Under the pieces are notes generated by a model. It ran no database searches. It saw nothing but the letters and a program-made list of their open reading frames with translations, and had not been told where the DNA came from. 64,000 nucleotides of DNA from Dyella_B sp035503745 (GTDB taxonomy: Bacteria; Pseudomonadota; Gammaproteobacteria; Xanthomonadales; Rhodanobacteraceae). Location of the stretch: positions 158,879-222,878 of the forward strand of contig NZ_DATJTC010000008.1 in NCBI RefSeq assembly GCF_035503745.1, given 5' to 3'. The stretch's first letter is position 1, and every line of letters starts with the position of its first letter. The position numbers were made by a program, and so were the translations under genes. This document shows positions 63,824-64,000 of the stretch, piece by piece.

Positions 63824-64000
63824 GGGCGTGTCCTAGATTTTGTGTAAACGGGTCCTTGGCGGGAAACTGCCACCAGACCCGGAGACACCATGAGTACACG
63901 CAAGAAGCACGACGTGCCCAGCGAGCTGCTGGATAGCCTGCTGGCCAATTACAGCAAGCCGGAAGACCTGATTGGCGAGAACGGCCTGCTCAAGCAGCTG
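63824..64000 (+). mobile_element. IS256-type insertion sequence (left end, truncated by window)
   Basis: The transposase below is preceded by GGGCGTGTCCTAGATTTTGT and following GTAAACG from about 63824, which resembles the terminal inverted repeat of IS256-family elements. The exact left end and target duplication cannot be fixed because the right end is outside the window. Confidence 0.6.
63890..64000 (+). CDS. IS256-family transposase (N-terminal 37 residues)
   Basis: The frame from ATG 63890 reads MSTRKKHDVPSELLDSLLAN and continues with KPEDLIGENGLLKQL, the conserved beginning of IS256-family DDE transposases (mutator type). It runs off the window. GGAGACACC provides the ribosome binding site. 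Confidence 0.85.
   Translation, partial: MSTRKKHDVPSELLDSLLANYSKPEDLIGENGLLKQL

Overview
This is 64 kb of a GC-rich gammaproteobacterial chromosome. Gene content and protein style (rnd beside tRNA-Ala, recC-recB-recD, a pilV-pilW-pilX-pilY1-pilE minor pilin cluster, pyrD-murB, ppk1 beside a diguanylate cyclase) suggest the order Xanthomonadales, most likely Rhodanobacteraceae (Dyella/Rhodanobacter-like). The placement rests on recognition and has not been checked by database search.

Layout. 1-1.8 kb: core genes ending at tRNA-Ala(CGC). 1.74-11.67 kb: a complete, visibly AT-richer genomic island bounded by a perfect 47-bp repeat of the tRNA-Ala 3' end, with its tyrosine integrase at the right end. 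Its main cargo is a six-gene operon: a vWA protein, a PP2C phosphatase and a kinase with an OB-fold-like domain (the TerY-P triad), then a caspase-like protease, a membrane protein and a second caspase-like protease. 11.9-30.2 kb: core genes, namely two MacB/FtsX-type permeases, a small outer-membrane barrel, RecBCD and the minor pilins. 30.4-38.4 kb: a second accessory zone starting at tRNA-Thr(CGT). It holds a small P4-type element (integrase plus a two-gene cargo), the relic of a second integrase in tandem, a secreted protein, a decayed AbiEii-type toxin beside its HTH antitoxin, and a Mig-14-like gene. 38.6-63.4 kb: mostly core metabolism and envelope genes (dbpA, yaiI, an ALDH7-type dehydrogenase, pyrD, murB, poxB, a MurJ-type flippase, an M16 peptidase, a fosmidomycin-resistance-type MFS pump with a divergent AraC regulator, ppk1, a GGDEF protein). 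An IS256-type transposase begins at the right edge.

The best candidate for an undescribed system is the operon at 3.8-9.5 kb. A TerY-P phospho-signalling module (sensor/adaptor, phosphatase, membrane-tethered kinase) is transcribed together with two divergent caspase-like proteases that flank a putative four-helix membrane protein. This layout suggests a phosphorylation-controlled proteolytic defence or abortive-infection system with a membrane effector. The triad is known; its coupling to a protease-membrane protein-protease cassette is the part worth testing.
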